Shown here piece by piece: positions 8,642 through 16,368 of a stretch of 64,000 nucleotides of DNA. A program made the position numbers and the translations under genes. Source of the DNA: Nocardia pseudobrasiliensis NBRC 108224 (GTDB taxonomy: Bacteria; Actinomycetota; Actinomycetes; Mycobacteriales; Mycobacteriaceae). The notes under the pieces were generated by a model. The model made no database searches. It saw only the letters and a program-made list of their open reading frames with translations, and was not told the DNA's origin. Position 1 is the first letter of the stretch; each line of letters opens with the position of its first letter. The DNA is taken from positions 186,001 through 250,000 of the forward strand of contig NZ_BDBS01000010.1 in NCBI RefSeq assembly GCF_001613105.1, given 5' to 3'.

Positions 8642-8803
8642 CTACCGGTGGTAGGGATGGGCGCCCAGCGAGGCGCTGACGACCGCCAGCGGGGTCTGCG
8701 CGGCGCGCAGGTTGTGCCGCTCCTGCGGGGTCAGGTGGTAGCGCGCCCGGACGCGGCGGGCGGCAGTCATCAGGGACAGGCGGGGGAAGGTGGTGAAGGT
8801 CAT
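8642..8803 (-). CDS. 53-aa basic protein encoded in the transporter leader
   Basis: ATG at 8803 with GAGGAG six bases upstream, stop at 8642, 53 residues (starts MTFTTFPRLSLMTAARRVR, ends GAHPYHR). It lies between the riboswitch/mini-ORF leader and the transporter start, about 80 bp before the latter, in the same direction. It is basic, has no membrane segment, and I recognise no family. The good ribosome binding site argues for translation; it could be a small accessory protein of the transporter or a further regulatory ORF. Confidence 0.55.
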   Translation of the reverse strand: MTFTTFPRLSLMTAARRVRARYHLTPQERHNLRAAQTPLAVVSASLGAHPYHR

Positions 8804-8888
8804 GACGGACTCCTCGAAGGGGGAAATCCAGCCGTCACAACGGTTTTCGCGCACGCCGAAATACGCGGAGATACGGTCTGCGCGGATG

Positions 8889-8972
8889 TCAGGCTGCGGG
8901 AAGCTCGCGGCAGGCTGGTAACGGAACAGAATGTCGACCCGGACTCGGATACGGACTATCGCCGGATTTCAT
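8889..8972 (-). CDS. proline-rich 27-codon leader ORF downstream of the M-box
   Basis: ATG at 8972, stop TGA at 8889. It carries the strongest Shine-Dalgarno in the region, AAGGAGG, 11 bases upstream. The peptide has prolines spaced Pro-x-Pro-x-Pro (SPYPSPG) and again VPLP and LP near the end. Proline-rich leader peptides whose translation stalls at low Mg2+ or low proline-tRNA are known in Mg2+-transporter leaders (mgtL of Salmonella). Position between an M-box and a transporter suggests the same logic. It could instead start at an in-frame GTG four codons earlier. Confidence 0.6.
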   Translation of the reverse strand: MKSGDSPYPSPGRHSVPLPACRELPAA

Positions 8973-9081
8973 CTCGTCCCTCACCTCCTTGCCGCCGTGA
9001 CGCACGCGCGCGTCGTCGAATCCGAACATCAGAACCTGCGCGACGATGCCGAGGGATTGCGCCCGCCGAACCGCGGGACCC

Positions 9082-9244
9082 GCACCCCTCTCGTCAGAGC
9101 TTCGGCACTGCACGACGTATCCCGACTGGGAAGCCACTTCGGATCACCCCTTAATCCGGGAAGATCTGTCCTAACCCTGGGCGTCTCTCGACGTCGTCGG
9201 ATCAGTGGCCTGTGTTCGTACAGGAGCCTCGCCTAGCGAGGTGC
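9082..9244 (-). promoter_or_regulatory. M-box (ykoK) Mg2+ riboswitch
   Basis: Read on the minus strand, the leader contains the diagnostic M-box core CTAGGCGAGGCTCCTGTACG (from about 9237 down), the paired GGCCACT / AGTGGCT arms, a GAGAGACGCCC loop segment, GTTAGGACAGATCTTCCCGG with ATTAAGG, and the 3' core CAGTGCCGAAGCTCTGACGA. The ends GCACCTCG and CGAG...GGTGC can form the closing stem P1. M-boxes sense Mg2+ and repress Mg2+ transporter expression when it is abundant. The next genes are the leader ORF, the 53-aa protein and the Nramp-related transporter. Confidence 0.88.
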
Positions 9245-9383
9245 TGACTGGGCAATGGTGGACCCACTCGCGGCGAGAAGTCAAGTCGAACCCGCCGGGT
9301 GGCGAAAAGCCCTGCGGGGTAAGTCGTTTCGAGAGCGATGCGATCGCGCGCGGCTGTGGCGCAGGTCACGATGTCCAGTCGCC

Positions 9384-9412
9384 TTGCATACATAGTGATG
9401 TGTGCATATGAT
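9384..9412 (+). promoter_or_regulatory. CDF exporter promoter with overlapping inverted repeat
   Basis: TTGCAT at 9384-9389 and TATGAT at 9407-9412, separated by 17 bases, form a good sigma-A-type promoter 36 bp before the CDF start. The spacer is almost entirely an inverted repeat: TGCATACAT (9385-9393), AGTG, ATGTGTGCA (9398-9406), eight of nine pairs matching. A repressor bound here would block RNA polymerase; ArsR/SmtB-type metal sensors commonly act on CDF exporters this way. Confidence 0.7.
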
Positions 9413-9447
9413 CGCGATCGGGCCGAACGACCGAAAGGGGACACCGC

Positions 9448-10425
9448 ATGGGTGCCGGACACGCGCACTCCCATCAGCACGCACACGCCACGCCCGACAG
9501 TGACCGACGATGGCTCGCCGGGGCGCTGGCGGTGATCGTGGTCTTCCTGCTCGGCGAGGTAACCGTCGGTGTGCTGGCCGGTTCACTGGCGCTGCTGTCG
9601 GATGCCGCGCACATGCTCACCGACGCCGCCTCGATCGTGCTCGCGCTGGGGGCGATTCGATTGGCCGCACGCCCGGCCGCCGGGCGGATGACCTTCGGCT
9701 GGAAGCGGGTGGAGATCCTGTCCGCGCAGGCCAACGGGCTCACGCTGCTACTGCTGGCGGCCTGGCTGTGCTACGAGGCGATCCGGCGGCTGATCAATCC
9801 GCCGGAGGTCACCGGCGGGCTGGTGTTGATCACCGCACTGGTCGGCGTCGCGGTGAATGTGCTTGCCACCTGGATGATTTCGAAGGCCAACCGGAGCAGT
9901 CTCAATGTCGAGGGCGCCTATCAGCACATCCTCAACGATCTGTTCGCGTTCATCGCCACCGCCGTCGCCGGTGTGATCATCCTGCTCACCGGCTTCGAAC
10001 GCGCCGACGCCATCGCGACGCTGGTGGTCGTCGCCCTCATGGTCAAGGCCGGTGTGGAACTGGTGCGCGCGTCGAGCCGTATCTTCCTCGAGGCCGCGCC
10101 CGCCGATCTGGATCCGACCGAGATCGGTCAGGCCATGGCCGCCCGCGACGGCGTGGTCGAGGTGCACGACCTGCACATCTGGGAGATCACCTCGGGTTCG
10201 CCCGCGCTCTCGGCACACGTCCTGGTCGATCCCGGTCGGGACTGCCACGCGGTGCGACACGACCTCGCGCACTGGCTGGATGACGAGCATCACATCGAAC
10301 ACGCCACGCTGCAGGTCGACCACGCCCTGCCGGAGCTGCTCGAGATCGGCGGCGGGGCCGATACGCACTGCGAGGACTCGCACGGACCCAGTCATCGCGC
10401 CCAGAATGTCGGGCACGCGCGCTGA
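9448..10425 (+). CDS. CDF-family cation efflux transporter (zinc-type)
   Basis: A 325-aa protein with GGGG about seven bases before the ATG. The N-terminus is His-rich (GHAHSHQHAHA) and the C-terminus has HCEDSHGPSH, both typical of zinc exporters of the CzcD/ZitB group. Six hydrophobic segments follow. The transport-site motifs H-x3-D are visible in helix 2 (DAAHMLTDA) and helix 5 (HILNDLFAF). The cytoplasmic C-terminal domain (DLHIWEITSGSPALSAHVLV) is present. It exports Zn2+ or a related ion in exchange for protons. It is divergent from the M-box-controlled importer. Confidence 0.92.
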   Translation: MGAGHAHSHQHAHATPDSDRRWLAGALAVIVVFLLGEVTVGVLAGSLALLSDAAHMLTDAASIVLALGAIRLAARPAAGRMTFGWKRVEILSAQANGLTLLLLAAWLCYEAIRRLINPPEVTGGLVLITALVGVAVNVLATWMISKANRSSLNVEGAYQHILNDLFAFIATAVAGVIILLTGFERADAIATLVVVALMVKAGVELVRASSRIFLEAAPADLDPTEIGQAMAARDGVVEVHDLHIWEITSGSPALSAHVLVDPGRDCHAVRHDLAHWLDDEHHIEHATLQVDHALPELLEIGGGADTHCEDSHGPSHRAQNVGHAR

Positions 10426-10462
10426 CGCCGTCCCGCCCGAAATATCCCATCTGCGAAAAATG

Positions 10463-10494
10463 CCCGCCGACCTGGGCTGACCCGGGTCGGCGGG
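10463..10494 (+). terminator. strong hairpin after the CDF gene
   Basis: CCCGCCGACC (10463-10472) pairs perfectly with GGTCGGCGGG (10485-10494); the 12-base loop can add an inner GGG/CCC stem. It lies between the CDF stop and the next start, without a T-tract, as is common for high-GC actinobacterial terminators. Only about 20 bp separate it from the CtaG start, so it could also shape that leader. Confidence 0.6.
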
Positions 10495-10513
10495 AGCGTG
10501 GATACTGATCGCC

Positions 10514-11461
10514 GTGGCATGGATCGACACACCGCTGACACTGGGGTCGATCGTGACCTCGTGGCGGTGGGACGCCGCGACGATCGTGATCACCGCCGCC
10601 CTGGCCGCCGGATATCAGGCCGCCCGCATGCGCGGGCGCCCAGCCGAGGCGCCCGCCGGACGCGCGGTCGCATTCCTCGGACTCGGACTGGGCGTCTGGC
10701 TGCTCACCGGGATCAGCGTGGTCGGCGTGTACTCCGACACGCTGTTCTGGGTGCGGGCGCTGCAGACCTTGCTGCTGCTGTACGTGGTCCCGTTCGGCCT
10801 GGCCACCGGCCGCCCGGTCACCGTCATCCGCGCCGCGCTCGGCCCGTCCGGGCGGGCGCGACTGGACCGGGCGCTGACCTCACCGCTCGCGCGAGCGCTG
10901 ACCTATCCGCTCGTGCCCTCGGTGGCCGTACTCGCCGCGCCGTGGCTGCTGTTCCTGACGCCGTGGTACGAATTGGTGCTGCGCCACGGCGCGATCGACG
11001 CGCTGACCCGAATACTGTTGGTGGCCATCGGTTTCCTGTACTTCTACTCCCGCCTACAGACCGACCCCGTGCCGCAGCGGTTCAATCAGTCGATCTCGCT
11101 GCTGATCACGGTCTTCGAATCCATGGCCGACGGTGTCCTTGGCCTGGTCCTCTGGTTCGGCCCCCTGGTCGCGACCGACTACTACGCCGAGATCGGCCGA
11201 ACCTGGGGCCCCGACCAACGGTTGGACCAAACCATCGCCGCCGGAGTCATCTGGGTTCTCGGCGATGTCCTCGGCCTGCCGTACCTGCTGGCCCTGATGC
11301 GCTCCTGGGCCTTCGACGAGCGCCGCCGCGCTGCCGAGGTGGACGCCGAACTCGATGCGGCCGAACAGATTCCGCCCGCGACCCCTGTTGTCACCGAAGA
11401 ACCGGTGAGCGGCCTGTGGTGGGAAAACGACCCCCAACTACGCGCCCGCTTCCATCGCTGA
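10514..11461 (+). CDS. CtaG-like cytochrome c oxidase assembly membrane protein
   Basis: A 315-aa protein with a GTG start (MAWIDTPLTLGSIVTSWRWD). It has about seven hydrophobic helices and matches the caa3-type CtaG family (Pfam Caa3_CtaG). Diagnostic stretches include LGVWLLTGISVVGVYSDTLFWVRALQTLLL in the first half and FYSRLQTDPVPQRFNQ in the middle. The family is linked to copper delivery and cytochrome oxidase assembly. Here there is no fused CopD domain. The C-terminus is charged and cytosolic (ERRRAAEVDAELDAAEQ). Confidence 0.85.
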   Translation: MAWIDTPLTLGSIVTSWRWDAATIVITAALAAGYQAARMRGRPAEAPAGRAVAFLGLGLGVWLLTGISVVGVYSDTLFWVRALQTLLLLYVVPFGLATGRPVTVIRAALGPSGRARLDRALTSPLARALTYPLVPSVAVLAAPWLLFLTPWYELVLRHGAIDALTRILLVAIGFLYFYSRLQTDPVPQRFNQSISLLITVFESMADGVLGLVLWFGPLVATDYYAEIGRTWGPDQRLDQTIAAGVIWVLGDVLGLPYLLALMRSWAFDERRRAAEVDAELDAAEQIPPATPVVTEEPVSGLWWENDPQLRARFHR

Positions 11462-11564
11462 CCTCGCCGATCCCGTCGCGCCGAACAGAGTCGTTCATCC
11501 GCGGTACCGAAACACGTAGATTCGATTCACACAATCCTCACGGTTGCGGGGGCACGATAGGCGG

Positions 11565-11915
11565 ATGACTTCTCAGCGTCCGCTCGTACTGCGCGTCGGC
11601 CTGATCTTCGGCGCGACGGCCGGGCTGCTGACCGCTGCCGCCGGGCCGGCCCAGGCGACTCCATGGGTCACCTACAGTGCCGGGGCCACCATCGCCGCGC
11701 ACGTCTTCGGTGAAAAACCCGGCTATCACTGCCAAATCGCGGCCCGGCACATCAGCGGCCCGTGGGCGGCGGTGAACGCCGCGGGTGAGGTCGTGCTGGA
11801 TTCCGGGCCGGTGGCAGGCGGCCGGCACGTGGTGCGCGTCATCTGCGAGAACCGCAAGCGCGGCGACGCCACCACGCACCTGGTCGGCCGCGGCACCGAA
11901 GTGTTCACGGCCTGA
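11565..11915 (+). CDS. small secreted protein, function unknown
   Basis: A 116-aa protein from the ATG at 11565 (MTSQRPLVLRVG); a start seven codons earlier is possible. A signal peptide is clear: hydrophobic LIFGATAGLLTAAAG followed by AQA before TPWVTY. The mature part is about 80 residues with two Cys (YHCQIAA, ICENRKR) that may form a disulfide. No known family. It is convergent with lexA, with seven bases between the stops. Confidence 0.6.
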   Translation: MTSQRPLVLRVGLIFGATAGLLTAAAGPAQATPWVTYSAGATIAAHVFGEKPGYHCQIAARHISGPWAAVNAAGEVVLDSGPVAGGRHVVRVICENRKRGDATTHLVGRGTEVFTA

Positions 11916-11922
11916 GGCCGTC

Positions 11923-12672
11923 TCAGATCTTGCGGATAACCGTGACGACCTTGCCGAGGACCTGCGCGTCGTTACCCGGAATCGGTTCGAACAGCGGGTT
12001 GTGCGGCAGCAGCCAGACATCGGAACCCGTGCGCTTGAATGTCTTCACCGTCGCCTCGCCCTCGATCATCGCCGCGACGATATCGCCGTTCTCGGCGACG
12101 TTCTGCTGACGCACGACCACCCAGTCGCCGTCGCAGATGGCCGCATCGATCATCGACTGACCGACGACCTTGAGCAGGAACAGCGAACCCTCGCCGACCA
12201 ATTCGCGCGGCAGCGGGAACACATCCTCCACGGCCTGCTCGGCCAGGATCGGACCACCGGCGGCGATCCGGCCCAGCACCGGCACATAGGTGGGAATCGG
12301 CTGATCGCCGGAGTCGTCCCCGGAATCGACCGCGCGCAGGCTGGTGACCGGCGCGACCGCGCGCACCGCCGTCTCGTCCAGGCCGCGCACGTCGACCGCG
12401 CGCGGGCGGTTCGGGTCGCGGCGCAGATAGCCCTTGCGCTCGAGCGCGCGCAGCTGATGGGCGACCGAGGAGGTGGAGGTCAGGCCGACCGCATCGCCGA
12501 TCTCGCGGATGCTGGGCGGATAGCCGCGTTCGCTCACCGAGCTGCGGATGACCTCGAGCACCTTGCGCTGTCGGGCGGTGAGATCCGCACCGGCAGCGGG
12601 GGATTCGACACCGTCGGATTCGGTGACAGGGTCGGCCAGGTCGTCGTGTCCGCCCACCGTTCGTTCGTTCAC
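11923..12672 (-). CDS. lexA: LexA SOS repressor
   Basis: A 249-aa protein. The N-terminal winged helix ([35 protein letters not shown]) binds SOS boxes; the C-terminal half is the S24 autoprotease with cleavage site Ala138-Gly139 (RIAAGG), catalytic Ser173 (GQSM) and Lys210 (ATVK). RecA filaments on damaged DNA trigger self-cleavage and derepress the SOS regulon. The GTG/ATG region at 12672 starts [11 protein letters not shown]; the roughly 30-residue N-terminal extension before LTARQ is usual in Nocardia and Mycobacterium. An SOS box about 130 bp upstream indicates autoregulation. Confidence 0.97.
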   Translation of the reverse strand: MNERTVGGHDDLADPVTESDGVESPAAGADLTARQRKVLEVIRSSVSERGYPPSIREIGDAVGLTSTSSVAHQLRALERKGYLRRDPNRPRAVDVRGLDETAVRAVAPVTSLRAVDSGDDSGDQPIPTYVPVLGRIAAGGPILAEQAVEDVFPLPRELVGEGSLFLLKVVGQSMIDAAICDGDWVVVRQQNVAENGDIVAAMIEGEATVKTFKRTGSDVWLLPHNPLFEPIPGNDAQVLGKVVTVIRKI

Positions 12673-12798
12673 GGTCGCCGTCCTCCGTTCATGGGGGTGT
12701 TCGGTCCTCCTCGCGCCGCGCGGGCGACGCCCGCGGGGTGCTCGTCTGTGGTCTCACCGGATTGCGTGTCTCGACAGTAGCCCGCCCGCGACCAGGTT

Positions 12799-12814
12799 TC
12801 AAACATCTGTTCGA
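12799..12814 (-). promoter_or_regulatory. SOS box, lexA side
   Basis: TCAAACATCTGTTCGA fits the actinobacterial LexA site TCGAAC-N4-GTTCGA with one mismatch. It lies upstream of lexA in the divergent lexA/LysM-protein interval and would give LexA autorepression. Confidence 0.85.
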
Positions 12815-12861
12815 CGCATGTCTCGCAAAGCCGTGACTTTGTCGGTGCCGCGTGGTAAAAA

Positions 12862-12892
12862 TCGAACACCAGTTCTTCGAACACATGATCGA
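12862..12892 (+). promoter_or_regulatory. two overlapping SOS-box-like sites before the LysM gene
   Basis: TCGAACACCAGTTCTT (12862-12877) and TCGAACACATGATCGA (12877-12892) are both near-matches to TCGAAC-N4-GTTCGA and share one base. They lie about 70 bp upstream of the LysM-protein start, matching strong LexA control of that gene. Confidence 0.75.
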
Positions 12893-12962
12893 AACAGCGA
12901 TTTTCGGCTCACCGGATCAACCACACACAGTCCCGCCCACTCGTCTCCTGGAGGTCTGTCCG

Positions 12963-13475
12963 ATGCGCACCCCGATCAGCGAATTCGTCTCCGCCGATAC
13001 CGATCTCGGCTTCGATTCGGTGCCGCGTGTCCGCCGGTCGCCCGCCGTGGCTCCGGCCTGTGCCGGGCTGGGCAACCGCCGCCCCCGCGGCGCCCGGCCC
13101 GCGGCCGCCGTCGTGCGCTACGAGCGCATGCGCGTGCGGGCCGTGGCGGGGGAGCGCGATCGCGGACCACATCCCAGCGAGCGAGTGGAACGGGCTCGCA
13201 TCGGTTTCGCGACCCTGGCGGTCACCGCGCTGGTCAGTGCGGTGGTCGTCTGCGGTCTGGTCGGCGTATCCCAATTGCGTTCGGCCGAAACCGGTCCCGG
13301 GCCGACCACTGTCGTGCAGGTGCGCGCGGGTGAATCGCTGTCGGAGGTGGCCGCGCGGGTCGCGCCCGACGCCCCGGTTCGCGACACCGTGCACAAGATC
13401 GTGGAACTGAACGGATTGCGCGGCGCCGAGGTGGCGACGGGCCGCACCCTGATCGTGCCCGCGCACGACCGCTGA
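12963..13475 (+). CDS. SOS-regulated LysM membrane protein (Rv2719c/ChiZ-like)
   Basis: A 170-aa protein from ATG 12963 with CTGGAGG eight bases upstream. A long Arg/Pro-rich cytoplasmic N-terminus is followed by one membrane helix (FATLAVTALVSAVVVCGLVGV, about residues 80-100) and an extracytoplasmic LysM domain (VQVRAGESLSEVAARV ... GRTLIVPAHDR). The same architecture and divergent position next to lexA are found in Rv2719c of M. tuberculosis and DivS-like proteins, which restrain cell division during DNA damage. The tandem SOS boxes upstream agree with that role. Confidence 0.85.
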   Translation: MRTPISEFVSADTDLGFDSVPRVRRSPAVAPACAGLGNRRPRGARPAAAVVRYERMRVRAVAGERDRGPHPSERVERARIGFATLAVTALVSAVVVCGLVGVSQLRSAETGPGPTTVVQVRAGESLSEVAARVAPDAPVRDTVHKIVELNGLRGAEVATGRTLIVPAHDR

Positions 13476-13605
13476 ATTCGATAGGGCCGCGCGGCCATCG
13501 GGCGTGGCCGAATTTCGACATCCGCCTACTGCAACCTGTTGCTACTGTGCTCGACACGTGACCCAGGCGATCTTCGTCGCCGATCGACCTCGAGGGCTTG
13601 GCATC

Positions 13606-14862
13606 ATGACCGCACCCACCCGCTCAGCGCGTTCGGCGCGTCTGTTCGCCGGACTCGCCGGGCTGCTGGCGACCTTCATGGTCGGGTTCACGGCCGCGCC
13701 GGTCGTATACGCCGATCCGGGTTATGCGGCCTATCTGGATCTGCCGTCGGTCAACGGCGACGGTTCCGGTGGCGGCGGGCTCAATCCCGCACTGCCGCTG
13801 GATGTCTCGACGCTGCGCGCCGCGGTCGAGCACGCCCGCGCCGACGGTATCGCGCCGCGGCGCTATGCCACACTGCTGCACCAGTATTGGCTCGCGGTCG
13901 CGGCCGGTAATGCCGATATCGACCTGGCCGCGTGGGATCCCGCGCACGGTGTCGCGGCCAATGCGCGCACCTTCACCCAGGTGTATGTCAACTATCGGCG
14001 ACTGGCCACCACACATCCGGACTTCTACTGGGCGGGTCTGGCCGAATTGGCGGGCGGCTCGTTCGCCTCGGGCTTCTTCGATATGGACGATGTCTCCGCG
14101 GTCGTGAGCGTGCCCGGTGTACACCAACTCGGCAGCGCGGTCGCCGATCTGCTCCGCCGGACCCCGGCCCAACTGCTCGATCTGCTGCCCGCCGATCTGC
14201 GTCTGCTCGGCACCGAGGGCCAGCGGCTGACCGCCGCCGATCTGACCTGGTATCAGACCCGGTTGATGATCATGCAGCGGCACATCTTCATCGATCAGGT
14301 GCCCATGCACGAGGCGTACGCCGCCGAGGGGCTGCCCGCGATCGAGGAGATGTATCGGGCCGGGGTGCTCGACGAGAATGCCGTTGCCGCATGGCGATCC
14401 ATCGACTCGGGCACCGAGGCCGGATATCGCGACGCCCTGCTGCGCATGACCGACCGCGAACAGAATCAGATCATCGCCGATCAATGGGACGCCACCGCCT
14501 GGGGTCGCGGCGCCATCGGCCGAGTGCTGACCTATGTGAGCACCGTCGCGGGTAAACCGGCCGTCCCCGGCGTGCGCGCGCCGGGCAACTTCGCCCCCGT
14601 CACCGTCGCCGCCGATATCGACGGCCGCCGGGTCGTGCTGCGGGTCTCGCTGCCCGCCTTCGACTGGGCCGACCGCGATACCCGCTGGACCTATATCACC
14701 GGTGATCTGGTGCCCTGCTATTCCGAACTGCAGTCGAATCGGGCCGCCGCGCAGGCGCTGCTGTCGGTGCCGTTCCCCGATCAGCTGGCCCGCAATCGCC
14801 TGATGGTCCGAGTGCCCGACCTCATCGCCGATCTGACCAAGGAGTGGCAGCTGACGGCCTGA
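13606..14862 (+). CDS. large secreted protein of unknown function
   Basis: A 418-aa protein; ATG 13606 begins a good signal peptide (SARLFAGLAGLLATFMVGF, then VVYA before DPGYAAYLDL), which the longer open frame would not. The mature protein is mostly helical with little low complexity except a Gly-rich SGGGGLNP near the start. Conspicuous stretches are HPDFYWAGLAELAGG, MIMQRHIFIDQVPMHEAY and DREQNQIIADQWD. I know no biochemical function; the pattern faintly recalls DUF2515-type proteins, but this is a guess. It sits between the LysM protein and nrdR. Confidence 0.65.
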   Translation: MTAPTRSARSARLFAGLAGLLATFMVGFTAAPVVYADPGYAAYLDLPSVNGDGSGGGGLNPALPLDVSTLRAAVEHARADGIAPRRYATLLHQYWLAVAAGNADIDLAAWDPAHGVAANARTFTQVYVNYRRLATTHPDFYWAGLAELAGGSFASGFFDMDDVSAVVSVPGVHQLGSAVADLLRRTPAQLLDLLPADLRLLGTEGQRLTAADLTWYQTRLMIMQRHIFIDQVPMHEAYAAEGLPAIEEMYRAGVLDENAVAAWRSIDSGTEAGYRDALLRMTDREQNQIIADQWDATAWGRGAIGRVLTYVSTVAGKPAVPGVRAPGNFAPVTVAADIDGRRVVLRVSLPAFDWADRDTRWTYITGDLVPCYSELQSNRAAAQALLSVPFPDQLARNRLMVRVPDLIADLTKEWQLTA

Positions 14863-14943
14863 CAGCGGGTGCGAGACCGATGGGGCCGACCGGCCGGTCG
14901 GCAGTTCCATCCCGCCCGGGAGTATCCTCAACGGTGCTATGGA

Positions 14944-14971
14944 CGTATAACCCGAGTTCGCGCGTTATACG
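14944..14971. promoter_or_regulatory. inverted repeat upstream of nrdR
   Basis: CGTATAAC (14944-14951) and GTTATACG (14964-14971) are perfect inverted arms separated by 12 bases, about 50 bp before the nrdR start. It does not match the usual NrdR-box consensus, so the regulator is unknown. The arms also contain TATAAC/TATACG hexamers that could serve as a -10 element. Confidence 0.45.
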
Positions 14972-15021
14972 CTTGTGCCGGGAAGATCTCCATACACCCG
15001 CTTGCCGAAGGATCTCAACGG

Positions 15022-15498
15022 ATGCATTGCCCGTACTGTCGCCACCCGGATTCGCGTGTGGTCGACTCCCGTGAGGCCGAGGAAGGCACGGCCATCAGGC
15101 GCCGTCGCGCCTGCCCGCAGTGTGGGCGACGCTTCACGACCGTCGAGACCGCGATCCTGTCGGTGGTCAAGCGCAGCGGCGTCACCGAACCGTTCAGCCG
15201 GGAGAAGGTGATCCGCGGGGTCAGCCGCGCCTGCCAGGGTCGCGAGGTCGACAGCGATGCCCTGAACCTGCTGGCCCAGCAGGTGGAGGATGCGGTGCGG
15301 GCCAAGGGCTCCCCGGAGGTGCCGAGTCACGAGGTCGGACTGGCCATCCTGGGCCCGCTGCGCGATCTGGACGAGGTGGCGTATCTACGCTTCGCCTCGG
15401 TCTATCGCTCGTTCAGTTCGGCCGAGGATTTCGAACGCGAGATCGCCGAATTGCGCCGTCACCGCGCCGAACACGCCGTCGGCGTCACCGCCGAATAA
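15022..15498 (+). CDS. nrdR: NrdR, repressor of ribonucleotide reductase genes
   Basis: A 158-aa protein of the standard family length. The zinc ribbon is intact with Cys3, Cys6, Cys31 and Cys34 ([28 protein letters not shown]) and is followed by an ATP-cone domain (about residues 49-139, [16 protein letters not shown]). NrdR binds (d)ATP through the cone and represses nrd operons when dATP is high. No nrd gene is in the window; in Mycobacteriales nrdR typically lies near lexA, as here. Confidence 0.97.
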   Translation: MHCPYCRHPDSRVVDSREAEEGTAIRRRRACPQCGRRFTTVETAILSVVKRSGVTEPFSREKVIRGVSRACQGREVDSDALNLLAQQVEDAVRAKGSPEVPSHEVGLAILGPLRDLDEVAYLRFASVYRSFSSAEDFEREIAELRRHRAEHAVGVTAE

Positions 15499-15593
15499 CC
15501 GCCGGGCCGAATTCGGCTCCGGCGCTGGATCTTCGGACCGACCGGTCCGCACCTCGCCTGGATCCCCACCCGTACCTGTGCTTGACTGCGCAG

Positions 15594-16358
15594 ATGGATT
15601 GGGTGAGGGAGTTCTACTCGACGACCGGCATGTGGTGGGGGCCAGCGGACGCGCGAGTGACGGATCGGGATCGTCGGCGCGTCCGGCTGCTTCGCGAACA
15701 CGGTCCGTGGACCGGTCGCGTGCTGGAACTGGGATCCGGTTACGGCGCCACGGCGGTGGCCACCGCGCGGGCGGGCTACGACGTCACCGCGGTGGAGATC
15801 AGCGACCGCGCGGACTATCTCGGCCGTTTGTTCGATGATGTGACCCCGGGCGCGCTCACGACGCATCGGGCCGATTTCTACGAGGTCGAACTGGACGGGC
15901 GTTTCGATATCGTCTGCTACTGGAACGGATTCGGCATCGGCTCGGACGCCGATCAGCGTCGACTCCTCGAGCGGATCGGTTCGACCTGGCTCGAGCCGGA
16001 CGGCGTCGCGCTCATCGATGTGTTCAATCCGTTCGTCTGGGCCGCATGGGACGGTGACGAGGAACATCATCCGGCCGTCCCCGAGGCGGGCTACCAATTC
16101 GACCTCCACCAGCGCATCAGCTTCGACCCCGTCACCTGCGTCGCCACCGATGCCTGGTGGGAGTCGACCGCGCCCGAACGCCCGATCCAGCAGTCGCTAC
16201 GCTGCTATACCCCCGCCGATCTGGAACTGCTGCTCGACGGAACCGGCCTGTCGCTGAGTGCGATCGTGGTCGGCGATACGCCATCGCCGCGGGAGCAAGC
16301 GCCCGCGCTACTGGGCGAGGAGTTCGAATACCTCGCGATCCTGCACCGCAGCGAATAA
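15594..16358 (+). CDS. class I SAM-dependent methyltransferase
   Basis: A 254-aa protein from ATG 15594. Motif I is VLELGSGYGATAVATARAG (about residues 43-61), with an acidic residue ending the second strand (DVTAVEISD) and motif IV-like FDIVCYWNGFGIG. The N-terminus MDWVREFYSTTGMWWGPA resembles small-molecule or lipid methyltransferases in which the start helix covers the SAM. The substrate is unknown. It is convergent with hrpA, with 10 bases between the stops. Confidence 0.85.
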   Translation: MDWVREFYSTTGMWWGPADARVTDRDRRRVRLLREHGPWTGRVLELGSGYGATAVATARAGYDVTAVEISDRADYLGRLFDDVTPGALTTHRADFYEVELDGRFDIVCYWNGFGIGSDADQRRLLERIGSTWLEPDGVALIDVFNPFVWAAWDGDEEHHPAVPEAGYQFDLHQRISFDPVTCVATDAWWESTAPERPIQQSLRCYTPADLELLLDGTGLSLSAIVVGDTPSPREQAPALLGEEFEYLAILHRSE

Positions 16359-16368
16359 CCCGAATCGG

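Noticed and set aside
8889..9137. 82-codon protein spanning the 3' part of the M-box
   Set aside because: Most of it would be riboswitch sequence; only the last 27 codons have a strong SD, so only that part is kept as a leader ORF.
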